A stretch of 64,000 bases of DNA from JAIROC01 sp031553535 (GTDB taxonomy: Bacteria > Bacteroidota > Bacteroidia > Bacteroidales > WCHB1-69): the NCBI GenBank assembly GCA_031553535.1, contig JAVBLM010000002.1, positions 62,001-126,000 of the forward strand, in the 5' to 3' direction. Positions within the stretch are counted from its first letter, which is position 1; the number at the start of each line of letters is the position of its first letter. Under the pieces are notes generated by a model that saw only the letters and a list, made by a program, of their open reading frames with translations, searched no databases and had not been told where the DNA came from. Positions 1 through 8,777 of the stretch are shown in pieces. The position numbers and the translations under genes were made by a program.

Positions 1-649
1 GCTCTTTCAAAGCTCTTTTTACATTATGAGCAGAAAATCCGTTTTCTAAGAATTTTGATAAAATCAAATGTGTATTTATTATTTCTTTGGATGCTTCCAG
101 GGATGCCAAAACCCATTCATAATCCGCAGCTATTTTGTATGAAAGATTATATAAGGGAGCGATTTCACGTTTTACCAAAATAGATTGATGGCATACTACC
201 AATCCCATGGTCAGGCATTTTGCTGTTAATTTTTCGGGAGCAACTTTCCGGCGCATTCCTGTTGCATTTCCCTCTTCATCAATCAGCTGTGTTTGTCCAT
301 AAAAAATGTCGGCTTGGGGATATTGCTTGTAAAAAGCTTCAATTTTTTCTATTGTGTCGGAAGAAAAAAGCCTGTCGCCGGAATTAATAAACCATATATA
401 TTTTCCTTGGGCTAGCTTTAAACCCTTATTCATTGCATCATATAAGCCTTTATCCGGTTCACTGATTAAGGCATTAACGCGGGATTTGTGTTTTGCTATT
501 ATGTTTAAAGTTTCATCGGTTGAATTTCCATCGATAATAATATATTCAAAGTTTTGAGAAGTTTGCTCCTCTAAGCTTTCAATCGTTTTTTCGATATACT
601 TTTCACTATTATAAACAACAGTGATAATGCTGATTAAAGGATTTGTCAT
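1..649 (-). CDS. Family 2 glycosyltransferase (3' end outside window)
   Basis: I translated the minus strand by eye from the ATG at 649. It begins MTNPLISIITVVYNSEKY, the nucleotide-sugar binding start of GT-A family 2 transferases. About 35 residues on comes IIIDGNSTDETL, and later SEPDKGLYDAMNKGL and INSGDR, the usual DxD-like region of WcaA-type enzymes. It should add a sugar to a cell-surface polysaccharide or lipid carrier at the inner face of the membrane; the substrate cannot be told. The start overlaps the gmk stop by one base (TAATG), so the two are probably translationally coupled. The C-terminus is cut by the window edge. Confidence 0.85.
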   Translation of the reverse strand, partial: MTNPLISIITVVYNSEKYIEKTIESLEEQTSQNFEYIIIDGNSTDETLNIIAKHKSRVNALISEPDKGLYDAMNKGLKLAQGKYIWFINSGDRLFSSDTIEKIEAFYKQYPQADIFYGQTQLIDEEGNATGMRRKVAPEKLTAKCLTMGLVVCHQSILVKREIAPLYNLSYKIAADYEWVLASLEASKEIINTHLILSKFLENGFSAHNVKRALKE

Positions 650-1224
650 TAACAATTCTTTTTATATAAAAAATCTTTAATAGTTTTATAAGCGTCTTCT
701 TTTGCCGTATCCAAGTTATCATTAACAATAATGCCATCGAATTTGTCTGCAAAACAAAGTTCGAATGCAGCTTTGTCTTTTCGTTTATTGAAAGATTCTT
801 CGGTTTCTGTTCCCCGGAGTATTAATCGTTCTTTCAATGCTTCCAAGGAAGGAGGCATTAAAAAAATGGCAAGGGATTGATCCGGATACTTGTTTTTAAT
901 ATTCAATCCGCCAACTACATCCACATCAAACAAGACATGTTTACCCTCTTCCCAGATTCGATTTATTTCTGAAATAAGCGTTCCGTAAAATTGATCGGGA
1001 TAAACTTCTTCCCATTCCAGGAACTCGTTGTTTTCAATTTTCTGTTTGAATAGTTCAGGAGTGAAAAAGTAATAATCTTTCCCGTTTATTTCATTTTGCC
1101 GCATTTTGCGGCTGGTTGCGGAAATAGAAAATCCTAAAGGTAAATCCGACTGTAATAGATGTCGCACAATGGTTGTTTTACCTGTACCTGACGGCGCTGA
1201 GAAAATAATAAGCTTTCCTTCCAT
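649..1224 (-). CDS. gmk: Guanylate kinase
   Basis: This 191-residue protein phosphorylates GMP (and dGMP) to the diphosphate with ATP, an essential step of guanine nucleotide synthesis in the cytoplasm. The Walker A loop SAPSGTGKTT is at residues 9-18. The GMP-binding region with SATSRKMRQNEINGKDYYF follows, and the lid region RLILRGTETEE is present. Length fits the family. A promoter-like box (TACCTTTG) lies about 60 bases upstream. The downstream glycosyltransferase overlaps its stop by one base. Confidence 0.97.
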   Translation of the reverse strand: MEGKLIIFSAPSGTGKTTIVRHLLQSDLPLGFSISATSRKMRQNEINGKDYYFFTPELFKQKIENNEFLEWEEVYPDQFYGTLISEINRIWEEGKHVLFDVDVVGGLNIKNKYPDQSLAIFLMPPSLEALKERLILRGTETEESFNKRKDKAAFELCFADKFDGIIVNDNLDTAKEDAYKTIKDFLYKKNC

Positions 1225-1284
1225 GTAAATGGGGTCTTAAAAAGATTCAGAATGAATGAAATAAGATTCTTATATTCAGAAATA

Positions 1285-1292
1285 CAAAGGTA
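1285..1292 (-). promoter_or_regulatory. Putative gmk promoter -7 box
   Basis: The minus strand reads TACCTTTG, matching the Bacteroidota -7 consensus TAnnTTTG, about 60 bases upstream of gmk. No convincing -33 TTTG is seen at the right spacing. Confidence 0.4.
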
Positions 1293-1499
1293 TAAAAAAT
1301 AAGCTTAAAGAATTAACGATAAGCCAAAGGAGTATAAAAAACGTGAGTCCGGGGGTCAAACAAACAATAAATCAAAACATGATATATTCGTAATTGAAAT
1401 TATTACCATATAAACCGGATGGGTAGTTCATGTATAAAGACAGAATCTTATTACAAATTATAATATCATGCCAATCATTTCGATTTTATTTATACAAAA

Positions 1500-1750
1500 A
1501 AGTTGCCAAAAGTTGATTTAATGGATTGCTTCGTTCCTCGCAAATGATAACGGTAATATATTAGTTAAGAGCGTCATTGCGGACTTGATCCGCAATCTCC
1601 TTAAAAACAGGGATGCTGAAACAAGTCCAGCATGACGGCAATATGTTAGTTAAGAGCGAGGTATGATCTCTGTCAGGCAGGAATGAGGCATGAGCAACGT
1701 GGCAATCCCTAACAAAAGATCGATTCTTGTGTCAACTTTTGACAAGTTCA
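1500..1750. repeat. Family B inverted-terminus element (copy B1)
   Basis: The left end reads AGTTGCCAAAAGTTGATT and the right end TCAACTTTTGACAAGTTC, which are imperfect inverted repeats. Between them lie fragments of the form CGTCATTGCGGACTTG and GATGCTGAAACAAGT, which recur at 2280-2330 and 62560-62640. No open frame is credible. It directly precedes the 42-bp array at 1808. Confidence 0.65.
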
Positions 1751-1807
1751 AACTAAATTTTGACTCCCTGGCTCATGTTAAATTAAGGTCGGATATATAA
1801 AGTAAGA

Positions 1808-2160
1808 CACTTTCGGATGTTCCCGAAACCTCCAAACCAAATGGTTTGCCTCTTTCGGGTGTTTCCGAAACCTCCAAACCGAATGGTTTAGGCTTTTCGG
1901 AATTCCCGAAACTTCCAAAACGAATGGTTTAATCCTTTCGGAATTCCCGAAACCTCCAAAGTGAATGGTTTGGGCCTTTCGGAATTTCCGAAATCCACAA
2001 AACAAATGGTTTGAACCTTTCGGATATTCCGGGAACCGCTTAAAAAAGTGTCTGAGTCTTTAGGATATCTTCCGGGGCTTCCAAAACAAATACGTTGAAC
2101 CTTTCGGATACCTTCCGAAACCTCCCGAAAAAGCATTTGAGCCTTTCGGGAATTTTTCTT
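1808..2160. repeat. 42-bp-period imperfect tandem array (array 1)
   Basis: About eight units of 41-43 bp plus a partial one. Each usually has two dyads: TTTCGG...CCGAAA and CCAAACC-gaat-GGTTTGG. The array and its flanks (about 1750-2216) match 61974-62398, which has one unit fewer. Open frames across it arise because the period is close to a multiple of three; I do not credit them. Confidence 0.9.
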
Positions 2161-2213
2161 GTTGGCAGAGACTATGGAATACCTCAGTCATACTATTCCG
2201 AACAGATTTTATT

Positions 2214-2480
2214 TATGAACTTGCCGGAAGTTGATATAAACCGGATAGAGGTTTCACTTCGTTCAAACTAATTCCCTTAAAAGAACGGGGATACTGAAAC
2301 AAGATCAGTATGACGGTAACAGGTTTGTTTAAAGCGAGGAACGAAACCTGGAGGGTTCGGCGTGACCAACCACCTGAACCGCGAAGTGTAGTAGAAACAT
2401 CGAAACACAATGAGATAACCGGGCTTGCGAGCTCAACGAAGTTAATCTCCCATATCAGTGTTAGACAAGTTTCCTATAAT
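2214..2480. repeat. Repeat-derived sequence related to family B interior
   Basis: Starts GAACTTGCCGGAAGTTGATA, a degenerate family B end. It contains GGGGATACTGAAACAAG, similar to 1610-1630 and to the reverse complement of 62585-62620. It fills the gap between array 1 and the dxs stop. I see no gene in it. Confidence 0.5.
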
Positions 2481-2488
2481 GTTTTCTG

Positions 2489-4396
2489 TTAATTAAGTTT
2501 ATTTGCAAGCAACTGTTTTGTTAGAGCCAGTATGTGGTCGTAATCCAAACCACATTCTTTATGTAATTCTTCCACAGTACCCTGTTCTATAAATTTGTCG
2601 GGGATACCCATAATCTCCAATTTGTTTTTATAATCATATGCTGACATAAATTCGGAGACCGCACTTCCCAATCCCCCGATTACAGTCCCGTTTTCAATGG
2701 TTACAATCGTTTTATATTTTGATAAAATATGATGCAGTAAATCACTATCTATTGGCTTTAAAAAACGAATATCGTATACACCGATATCTACTCCTTCATT
2801 TGCCAATGTATTTCCCACCTCTAATGCCGTATTGCCAATATGTCCGATAGAGATTATTGCTAAATCATCCCCTTCTTTCAAACAAATCCCTTTTCCTATT
2901 TCATATTTTTCAAAAGGTTGATTTCTCCAGTTATTACGAACACCTTCTCCTCGAGGATATCGTATCGCAAAAGGAGCATTTGTTACGGTGGCAGTAAACA
3001 TGATGTTTCGCAGGTCTAATTCGTTTAACGGTGCTGCAATAATCATGTTCGGGATACAGCGTAAAAAAGCCAGATCATAGGTTCCATGGTGGGTCGCCCC
3101 GTCTTCTCCTACTATACCGGCCCGGTCGATACAAAAAACAACATGTAAGTTTTGCAATGCAACATCATGGATGATTTGATCGTATGCTCTTTGCAAAAAG
3201 GATGAATAAATATTACAGAAAGGGATGAAGCCATCGGTTGCCATTCCTGCAGAGAAAGTAACCGCATGTTGTTCGGCAATACCCACATCAAAAGTACGGT
3301 CGGGAAATTTCTTCATCATGATATCCAGGGAGCAGCCACTTGCCATTGCAGGAGTGACACCAATAATTTTGTCATTTTTCTGTGCCAATTCACAGATTGT
3401 TTCACCAAATACTTTTTGATATTTTTCTACTTTGCCTGGTTCAAAGGCAACTTCCAAAATCTTCCCGGTCTTTTTATCGAATTTCCCCGGTGCATGATAC
3501 AGCGTTTGCGATTTTTCGGCTTCGTATAATCCTTTGCCCTTAACTGTAACACAGTGTAATACTTTTGCTCCCTGAATATGTTTCAATCCTTGTAATACCT
3601 TTACTAACGGAACAATATCATGTCCGTTGATCGGTCCGAAATATCGAAATCCCAAGGCTTCAAATAAATTACTGTTTTTTAGAAGACTGCCTTTTATCGC
3701 AGCTTGCAATTGTTTGATGGTATTTCGTATCGGATATCCTCTTTCGTCTTTGCGGGAAAACATTCTCCATATTTTTCCTTTAAAAGAATTATAGGTAGGG
3801 GAAGTGGTTAGTTTGGTGAGATAGCTGCTTAATGCACCGACATTTTCATCAATTGACATTCCATTGTCATTGAGAATAACTAATATGTTTGCCTTTGCCG
3901 AGCCGGCGTGATTTAATCCTTCAAAAGCTAAGCCTCCCGTCATGGATCCGTCCCCGATAACCGCAATATGATTACGTGATGTATTCCCCGATAATATGGC
4001 AGACATGGCCATCCCTAAAATAGAGGATATCGATGTGGAAGAATGTCCTACCCCGAAAGCATCATATGGGCTTTCAGACATTTTAGGGAAACCGCTTATT
4101 CCATTATATTTACGGTTTTCCGTAAATTGCTCTCTTCTTCCGGTGATTATTTTATGAGCATAAGCTTGATGCCCTACATCCCAAACGAGTTTATCCTCCG
4201 GCGTATTGAAGACGTAATGTATGGCAACTGCTAATTCAATGGCACCCAAACTTGATCCTAAGTGTCCCGGATTTACAGAAGTATGTTCAATAATGTATTC
4301 CCTTATTTCTTCGCATAGAAGTTCCAGTTGATTTAATTTTAATTTCTTTAAATCAGCAGGAGTATTTATGTTGGATAACAGTTTATATTGAGACAT
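2489..4396 (-). CDS. dxs: 1-deoxy-D-xylulose-5-phosphate synthase
   Basis: Condenses pyruvate and glyceraldehyde 3-phosphate to DXP, the first step of the MEP isoprenoid pathway, using thiamine diphosphate. The ThDP motif GDGSMTGG about 30 residues before LNDN is visible. So are the central transketolase domain (GVTPAMASG, VGIAEQHAV, GATHHG) and the C-terminal domain. A longer frame opens at 4414, but the ATG at 4396 (MSQYKLLSNI) has a GGAGA sequence just upstream, and the family normally begins near this point, so I chose it. That gives 635 residues. It is divergent from ssb with a shared promoter region. Confidence 0.96.
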   Translation of the reverse strand: MSQYKLLSNINTPADLKKLKLNQLELLCEEIREYIIEHTSVNPGHLGSSLGAIELAVAIHYVFNTPEDKLVWDVGHQAYAHKIITGRREQFTENRKYNGISGFPKMSESPYDAFGVGHSSTSISSILGMAMSAILSGNTSRNHIAVIGDGSMTGGLAFEGLNHAGSAKANILVILNDNGMSIDENVGALSSYLTKLTTSPTYNSFKGKIWRMFSRKDERGYPIRNTIKQLQAAIKGSLLKNSNLFEALGFRYFGPINGHDIVPLVKVLQGLKHIQGAKVLHCVTVKGKGLYEAEKSQTLYHAPGKFDKKTGKILEVAFEPGKVEKYQKVFGETICELAQKNDKIIGVTPAMASGCSLDIMMKKFPDRTFDVGIAEQHAVTFSAGMATDGFIPFCNIYSSFLQRAYDQIIHDVALQNLHVVFCIDRAGIVGEDGATHHGTYDLAFLRCIPNMIIAAPLNELDLRNIMFTATVTNAPFAIRYPRGEGVRNNWRNQPFEKYEIGKGICLKEGDDLAIISIGHIGNTALEVGNTLANEGVDIGVYDIRFLKPIDSDLLHHILSKYKTIVTIENGTVIGGLGSAVSEFMSAYDYKNKLEIMGIPDKFIEQGTVEELHKECGLDYDHILALTKQLLANKLN

Positions 4397-4422
4397 TGGT
4401 TTTCTCCATTTCAAAAATTTGG

Positions 4423-4430
4423 CAAAGTTA
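4423..4430 (-). promoter_or_regulatory. Putative dxs promoter -7 box
   Basis: TAACTTTG on the minus strand, 27 bases upstream of the chosen dxs start. The match to TAnnTTTG is good, but the -33 element is not obvious. Confidence 0.45.
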
Positions 4431-4449
4431 CAAAAATATATGTGATTTT

Positions 4450-4480
4450 TTTGTTGTATTAAAAAAAACGTTTATCTTTG
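4450..4480 (+). promoter_or_regulatory. Promoter of ssb (Bacteroidota type)
   Basis: TTTG at 4450-4453 and TATCTTTG at 4473-4480 are separated by 19 bases, matching the Bacteroidota -33/-7 arrangement. It lies about 29 bases before the ssb ATG. This is the best promoter match in the window. Confidence 0.7.
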
Positions 4481-4508
4481 CCAAGAATAATTAAAAATGT
4501 AATATACC

Positions 4509-4934
4509 ATGGCTGGAATTAATAAAGTTATTTTAGTTGGTCATTTAGGAAGAGATCCTGAAGTAAGAACCATAGATTCAGGTGTAAAAGTTGCACGTTT
4601 TACATTGGCAACCACTGAAGCGTATAAAGACAGGAGTGGGGAAAGAAAGGAAGTTACGGAGTGGCACAATATTGTTTGCTGGCGTAATTTGGCTGACATA
4701 GCAGAAAAGTATTTGGTTAAAGGAAAATTGATTTATGTAGAGGGAAAACTACGGACGCGTTCCTGGGAAGATAACGGAGCAAAACGTTATGCAACAGAAG
4801 TAGTGGCCGATAATTTCACAATGCTTGGAGCACGAGGTGATGGAAATATGGCACCTGTTGCACCTGCTCAAGAACCATCTAAAGAAAGTGATTTACCCCC
4901 ATTCTTGACGGAAGAAGATGAACTTCCCTTTTAA
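4509..4934 (+). CDS. ssb: Single-stranded DNA-binding protein
   Basis: 141 residues. The N-terminal OB fold spans about residues 1-108 (MAGINKVILVGHLGRDPEVR; TEWHNIVCW; VEGKLRTRSW). A short acidic linker leads to the conserved tip DELPF, which in this family docks partner proteins of replication, recombination and repair. It coats single-stranded DNA as a tetramer. It is preceded by a strong promoter and followed at 12 bases by a DUF2461 gene. Confidence 0.97.
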   Translation: MAGINKVILVGHLGRDPEVRTIDSGVKVARFTLATTEAYKDRSGERKEVTEWHNIVCWRNLADIAEKYLVKGKLIYVEGKLRTRSWEDNGAKRYATEVVADNFTMLGARGDGNMAPVAPAQEPSKESDLPPFLTEEDELPF

Positions 4935-4946
4935 ATTTAAATAATA

Positions 4947-5618
4947 ATGCAGTTACTACCTGTTGTTTTTGATTTTTTAGCGGCAATTGAAAAAAATAAT
5001 GATAGGGAATGGTTTAAGCAAAACAAAAGTCTATATGACTCTGCTTTAGAGAACGTGCAGGATTTTGTAGCTTCCCTTATCGAAGGTATCTCTTCTTTTG
5101 ATTTCTCTGTTAGTGACCAGGAAGCGAAAAAATGTATTTATCGTATCTATAGAGATATCCGTTTTTCTCCGGATAAACGTCCTTATAAAATACATTTTGG
5201 AGCATATATTGCCCCGGGAGGAAAACAAAGCAATAATGCGGGTTATTATATCCATATCCAAAATAATATGTCTATCTTGGGAGGTGGATTGTGGTGTCCT
5301 GAAAATACAATGCTGAAAAAAATTCGGGAAGAGATCTATTATGCTCCGGAAGAATTATCGCAAATTGTTGAAAACAAAGAGTTCAAATCTGTTTTTGGAA
5401 CTCTTATTGATGCTGATAATTTAAAAAAGCCCCCAAAGAATTATCCTGCCGATTTTGAATATATCAAACTTTTACAATATCGTCATTTTTTGGTTGAGAG
5501 AAAAGTATCTAATGAGGAAATGCTTTCTTCCGACTTCTTGAAAAAATGTATCGAAACTTGTAAATCAATGTATCCTCTTGTTTCTTACTTGAATAAAGTG
5601 ATAAGAATAGAAGATTAA
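4947..5618 (+). CDS. DUF2461 domain protein
   Basis: 223 residues matching the DUF2461 / TIGR02453 family by its recognisable features: an N-terminal DFLAAIEKNNDREWF, a middle KKCIYRIYRDIRFSPDKRPYK and a GGLWCPE segment. The biochemical role of the family is not established. It is cytoplasmic, with no signal peptide or membrane segment. It lies between ssb and dapD on the same strand with short gaps, so probably co-transcribed. Confidence 0.85.
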   Translation: MQLLPVVFDFLAAIEKNNDREWFKQNKSLYDSALENVQDFVASLIEGISSFDFSVSDQEAKKCIYRIYRDIRFSPDKRPYKIHFGAYIAPGGKQSNNAGYYIHIQNNMSILGGGLWCPENTMLKKIREEIYYAPEELSQIVENKEFKSVFGTLIDADNLKKPPKNYPADFEYIKLLQYRHFLVERKVSNEEMLSSDFLKKCIETCKSMYPLVSYLNKVIRIED

Positions 5619-5623
5619 TAATT

Positions 5624-6445
5624 ATGGGGCAAGAACAATTACAGAAAGATATATTGTCAGCATGGGAAAACAAGTCATTGCTTGAAGATAAAAACATTCA
5701 AGATTCGATTCGTACAGTAGTAGACCTTTTGGATAAAGGAAAGATTCGAATTGCCGAAAAGAAAGAGGAAGAGTGGGTTGTAAATGAATGGATCAAGAAG
5801 GCTGTGATTTTATATTTTCCTATCCAACAGATGGAAACTTATGAAGTGGGCATGTTTGAATTTCATGATAAGATTGCTTTAAAAAAGAATTACAAAGTGT
5901 TGGGTGTTCGTGTTGTTCCGCATGCAATTGCACGATATGGATCTTTTTTATCTCAAGGAGTGATTCTGATGCCATCGTATGTAAATATAGGAGCTTATGT
6001 TGGCAAGAATACGATGGTTGATACTTGGGCAACGGTAGGGTCGTGTGCACAGATAGGGGAGAATGTCCATCTTAGCGGCGGCGTTGGAATTGGAGGTGTT
6101 TTGGAACCCGTACAGGCAGCACCGGTCATCATTGAAGATAATTGTTTTATCGGATCCCGATGTATTGTAGTGGAAGGGGTCAGGGTTGAAAAAGAAGCTG
6201 TATTAGGAGCAAATGTAGTTTTGACAAAATCAACAAAAATAATAGATGTCTCTCAACAGGAGCCGATTGAATATAGAGGGGTAATTCCAAGTCGATCGGT
6301 TGTTATTCCGGGATCTTATACAAAGAGTTTCCCTGCGGGGGATTATCAGGTTTCTTGCGCTTTGATTATCGGAAAGCGAAAAGCTTCTACCGATATGAAA
6401 ACTTCTCTTAATGATGCACTAAGGGACTATAATGTTTCAGTATAA
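5624..6445 (+). CDS. dapD: Tetrahydrodipicolinate N-succinyltransferase
   Basis: 273 residues. Transfers succinyl from succinyl-CoA to tetrahydrodipicolinate in the lysine/diaminopimelate pathway. The N-terminal helical domain is followed by a left-handed beta-helix of hexapeptide repeats (VNIGAYVGKNTMVDTWATVG, GGVGIGGVLEPVQAAPVI, DNCFIGSRCIVVEGV). The C-terminus has the usual strand-rich cap. It starts 5 bases after the DUF2461 stop and ends one base before the convergent HhH gene. Confidence 0.96.
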   Translation: MGQEQLQKDILSAWENKSLLEDKNIQDSIRTVVDLLDKGKIRIAEKKEEEWVVNEWIKKAVILYFPIQQMETYEVGMFEFHDKIALKKNYKVLGVRVVPHAIARYGSFLSQGVILMPSYVNIGAYVGKNTMVDTWATVGSCAQIGENVHLSGGVGIGGVLEPVQAAPVIIEDNCFIGSRCIVVEGVRVEKEAVLGANVVLTKSTKIIDVSQQEPIEYRGVIPSRSVVIPGSYTKSFPAGDYQVSCALIIGKRKASTDMKTSLNDALRDYNVSV

Positions 6446-6446
6446 T

Positions 6447-7397
6447 TTAATCAACGGATAAATAAGGCGATATTTTCTGATATAACTCTTCATAGAGGTG
6501 TAGTGCTTTTTTTATCTCTTTAATATCGGTATAGTCTCCATTCTTTTGTCGATAAATGATTATGGATTTTGCCAGGTAATAATCAATATAAGGATGCCGG
6601 GATAATTCGTTGATAGTTGCTTTATTTATATTGATTTTTTTGACATGCTGCGGTTCGATATATAGATATGGGCTTATTTGAAGGAATCGGCTGCTATCAA
6701 TTACATATACTTCTCTCAGTTGATTTATATGAACATACCCTCCTAATATCTCCCCGTATTTTACAATTTGGGAGGCGGTTTTTTGCCCGATTCCGGGTAT
6801 TCTTTGCAAATCAAAACTGTCTGTCGTATTTAATTCCAGTTTAGGAATATTCTGAAAATCCGGTTTCTCTTTTTTTGTTTCATGCCTTTGTTTCGATGCT
6901 ATTTGAATGTATTTTTCAAGTATGTGGTAATCATCTTCCGTGATACAATAGATCTTTTTAAGGTCGGTTTTTTCATAGAAATAGCCGCCTTTAGACTGAT
7001 AATTCGTTATTTGTAGAGCCTGTTTTTCGGTAAAGCCTAATTTCCTCCAACCTGAAAATGGTAAGGTATTCGGGTCAAAGGGGAAAGGAGTGAGTGTCTT
7101 TTTCTTTGTTTCTTCTTTTCGATAGTAAGAATTATTGATCGGATTATATTTTTGATTTCTGATGGATAAGATGGAATCTCTATAATTTTGTTGTCGTTGT
7201 AAAAAGAATTCTATCTCTGCATCTTCGGTTACAACAGAAATCCCTGTATTCTGAATATAAGAAATAACAAAACGAAAAAATAAAAGCAGTAATAAAACAA
7301 CGATGAGAACGATAATTCCCCGTTGCTCGGCTTTACTGAAATCAAACGCATCGAAGATTTTAATGCGTAATCTTTGGAATATAGTTTTTTTGCTCAT
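6447..7397 (-). CDS. Membrane-anchored helix-hairpin-helix (ComEA-like) protein
   Basis: About 316 residues from the ATG at 7397 (MSKKTIFQRL). The longer frame from 7439 adds residues with no family look. One transmembrane segment lies near residues 27-46 (GIIVLIVVLLLLLFFRFVIS). Three HhH regions follow: LPFSGWRKLGFTEKQA, LQRIPGIGQKTASQIVKYG and a degenerate one near ININKATINELS. HhH pairs bind DNA without sequence specificity. The Bacteroidota family is widespread, but its role (DNA uptake or nucleoid/envelope contact) is not known to me. It converges with dapD. Confidence 0.8.
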   Translation of the reverse strand: MSKKTIFQRLRIKIFDAFDFSKAEQRGIIVLIVVLLLLLFFRFVISYIQNTGISVVTEDAEIEFFLQRQQNYRDSILSIRNQKYNPINNSYYRKEETKKKTLTPFPFDPNTLPFSGWRKLGFTEKQALQITNYQSKGGYFYEKTDLKKIYCITEDDYHILEKYIQIASKQRHETKKEKPDFQNIPKLELNTTDSFDLQRIPGIGQKTASQIVKYGEILGGYVHINQLREVYVIDSSRFLQISPYLYIEPQHVKKININKATINELSRHPYIDYYLAKSIIIYRQKNGDYTDIKEIKKALHLYEELYQKISPYLSVD

Positions 7398-7618
7398 TAG
7401 TTTCTTCTTGAATTGGTTGTTTTCAAAAGAAAGCCACAAATTCTATCGCAAAAATACATAAATTTTAATATGGTACAGGTTACATTTTTATATTAGTATC
7501 AGAGGTTAATATATTTATTCATATTCTTTTATATTTTAAGGCATCAGATATTCGATAAATGTTTATTTTTGTTAATCAAATTAATAGTGATTTTATCTTA
7601 TGACTATAAATAGATACT

Positions 7619-8068
7619 ATGGAAAAGCAGGATATTAAAAGCAAATTAATCAATACATGTGTTTCTTCCTTGGAATCCGGAATGGAACAAACCCGAAAGT
7701 TGTCGGAAGAAATACAGGAACAGATTAGTGAATATGGCCAAAACAAGGACCGTTATGATTCCTTCCGGACAAAAATGGAGCGAACAAAAGAAATGTACAT
7801 GCAACAAATGGAAAAAGCAGCTTCCAACATCAAGACCCTAATGGAAATACCTATTGAACAAAATCATATTGTTGGGCATGGAAGTATTGTAATTACGGAT
7901 AAACAACGCTTTTTTGTCTCAGTAGGCGTAGGGAAGATGCTTTCTGATTCACAGGATTATTTTCTTATCTCTGTTTCGGCCCCAATTTATAATGTGATGC
8001 GAGATAGAAAGGTTGGAGATACTTTTATCTTTAATAATCAAAAGCACACAATATTGGAAATCGTTTAA
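7619..8068 (+). CDS. GreA/GreB C-terminal-domain-like protein
   Basis: 149 residues. The N-terminal half is charged and helical (probable coiled coil, residues 5-75). The C-terminal half has the Gre FKBP-like pattern: HGSIVITDKQRFFVSVGVG, then ISVSAPIYNVMRDRKVGDTF. Gre factors enter the RNA polymerase secondary channel to rescue stalled complexes; whether this divergent protein does is unknown. The acidic Gre coiled-coil tip is not evident. The downstream exonuclease gene starts 20 bases later. Confidence 0.65.
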   Translation: MEKQDIKSKLINTCVSSLESGMEQTRKLSEEIQEQISEYGQNKDRYDSFRTKMERTKEMYMQQMEKAASNIKTLMEIPIEQNHIVGHGSIVITDKQRFFVSVGVGKMLSDSQDYFLISVSAPIYNVMRDRKVGDTFIFNNQKHTILEIV

Positions 8069-8087
8069 TCATGGAAGGAAGCTATAT

Positions 8088-8777
8088 ATGGAACATATTC
8101 TTTTTTTGGATATTGAAACAGTTTCGGTAGCAGAGTCCTACTCTCAACTAGATCTCCGCATGCAGCATCTATGGGATAAAAAGGCTGAACAAATTAAAAA
8201 GACAGAAGAACAAACCCCGGAACAGATTTATAGGAATGCAGGCATATATGCAGAGTTTGGAAAGGTGATTTGTGTTTCGGTTGCATATTTAAAAGACAGC
8301 AAATTGAGAATTACGTCTTTTAATGATCAGGACGAGAAAACCCTTTTACAAAACTTTGCCGACTTACTAATAAAACACTTTTCAAAAAGCCATTGCCGGT
8401 TATGTGCTCATAATGGAAAGGAATTCGATTTTCCCTATTTGTGCCGTCGGATGTTAGTAAACGAAATACAGATTCCGGATATATTAAATGTTTCAGGGAA
8501 GAAGCCTTGGGAGACAACATTCCTGGATACATTGGAAATGTGGAAATTCGGTGACTACAAACATTATACTTCCTTAGACTTACTGGCAGCAATATTCGGT
8601 ATCCCTTCACCCAAGGAAAATATAGACGGAAGTATGGTATATGAACTCTATTGGAACTCGAAAGATTTCCAACGTATAAAAGAATATTGTGAAAAAGATG
8701 TGTTAACGGTAGTTCAACTTTTCCTGCGGTATCAGGGAAAGGAATTATTAACGGACGAACAGATTGTAATAGTGTAA
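8088..8777 (+). CDS. PolB-like 3'-5' exonuclease (DnaQ-fold)
   Basis: 229 residues from the ATG at 8088, which has an AAGGAAG ribosome-binding site; the longer frame to 8013 overlaps the previous gene and looks non-coding. DEDD exonuclease motifs are visible: FLDIETVS (Exo I), CAHNGKEFDFPYLCRR (Exo II) and YCEKDVLTVVQLF (Exo III, DEDDy type). It resembles the predicted polymerase-B-like exonuclease family (DNA_pol_B_exo2). Likely a DNA repair or processing nuclease. It stops one base before the convergent gene at 8778. Confidence 0.85.
   Translation: MEHILFLDIETVSVAESYSQLDLRMQHLWDKKAEQIKKTEEQTPEQIYRNAGIYAEFGKVICVSVAYLKDSKLRITSFNDQDEKTLLQNFADLLIKHFSKSHCRLCAHNGKEFDFPYLCRRMLVNEIQIPDILNVSGKKPWETTFLDTLEMWKFGDYKHYTSLDLLAAIFGIPSPKENIDGSMVYELYWNSKDFQRIKEYCEKDVLTVVQLFLRYQGKELLTDEQIVIV

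Noticed and set aside
1808..2160. CRISPR array
   Set aside because: Units are contiguous and imperfect; there are no unique spacers between exact repeats and no cas genes. The other arrays fail in the same way.
2310..2492. Plus-strand 60-residue frame
   Set aside because: It covers repeat-derived sequence similar to other family B interiors and overlaps the dxs stop.
8013..8087. N-terminal extension of the exonuclease
   Set aside because: It overlaps the preceding gene in another frame; the ATG at 8088 has a good AAGGAAG site and starts right before the DxE motif.
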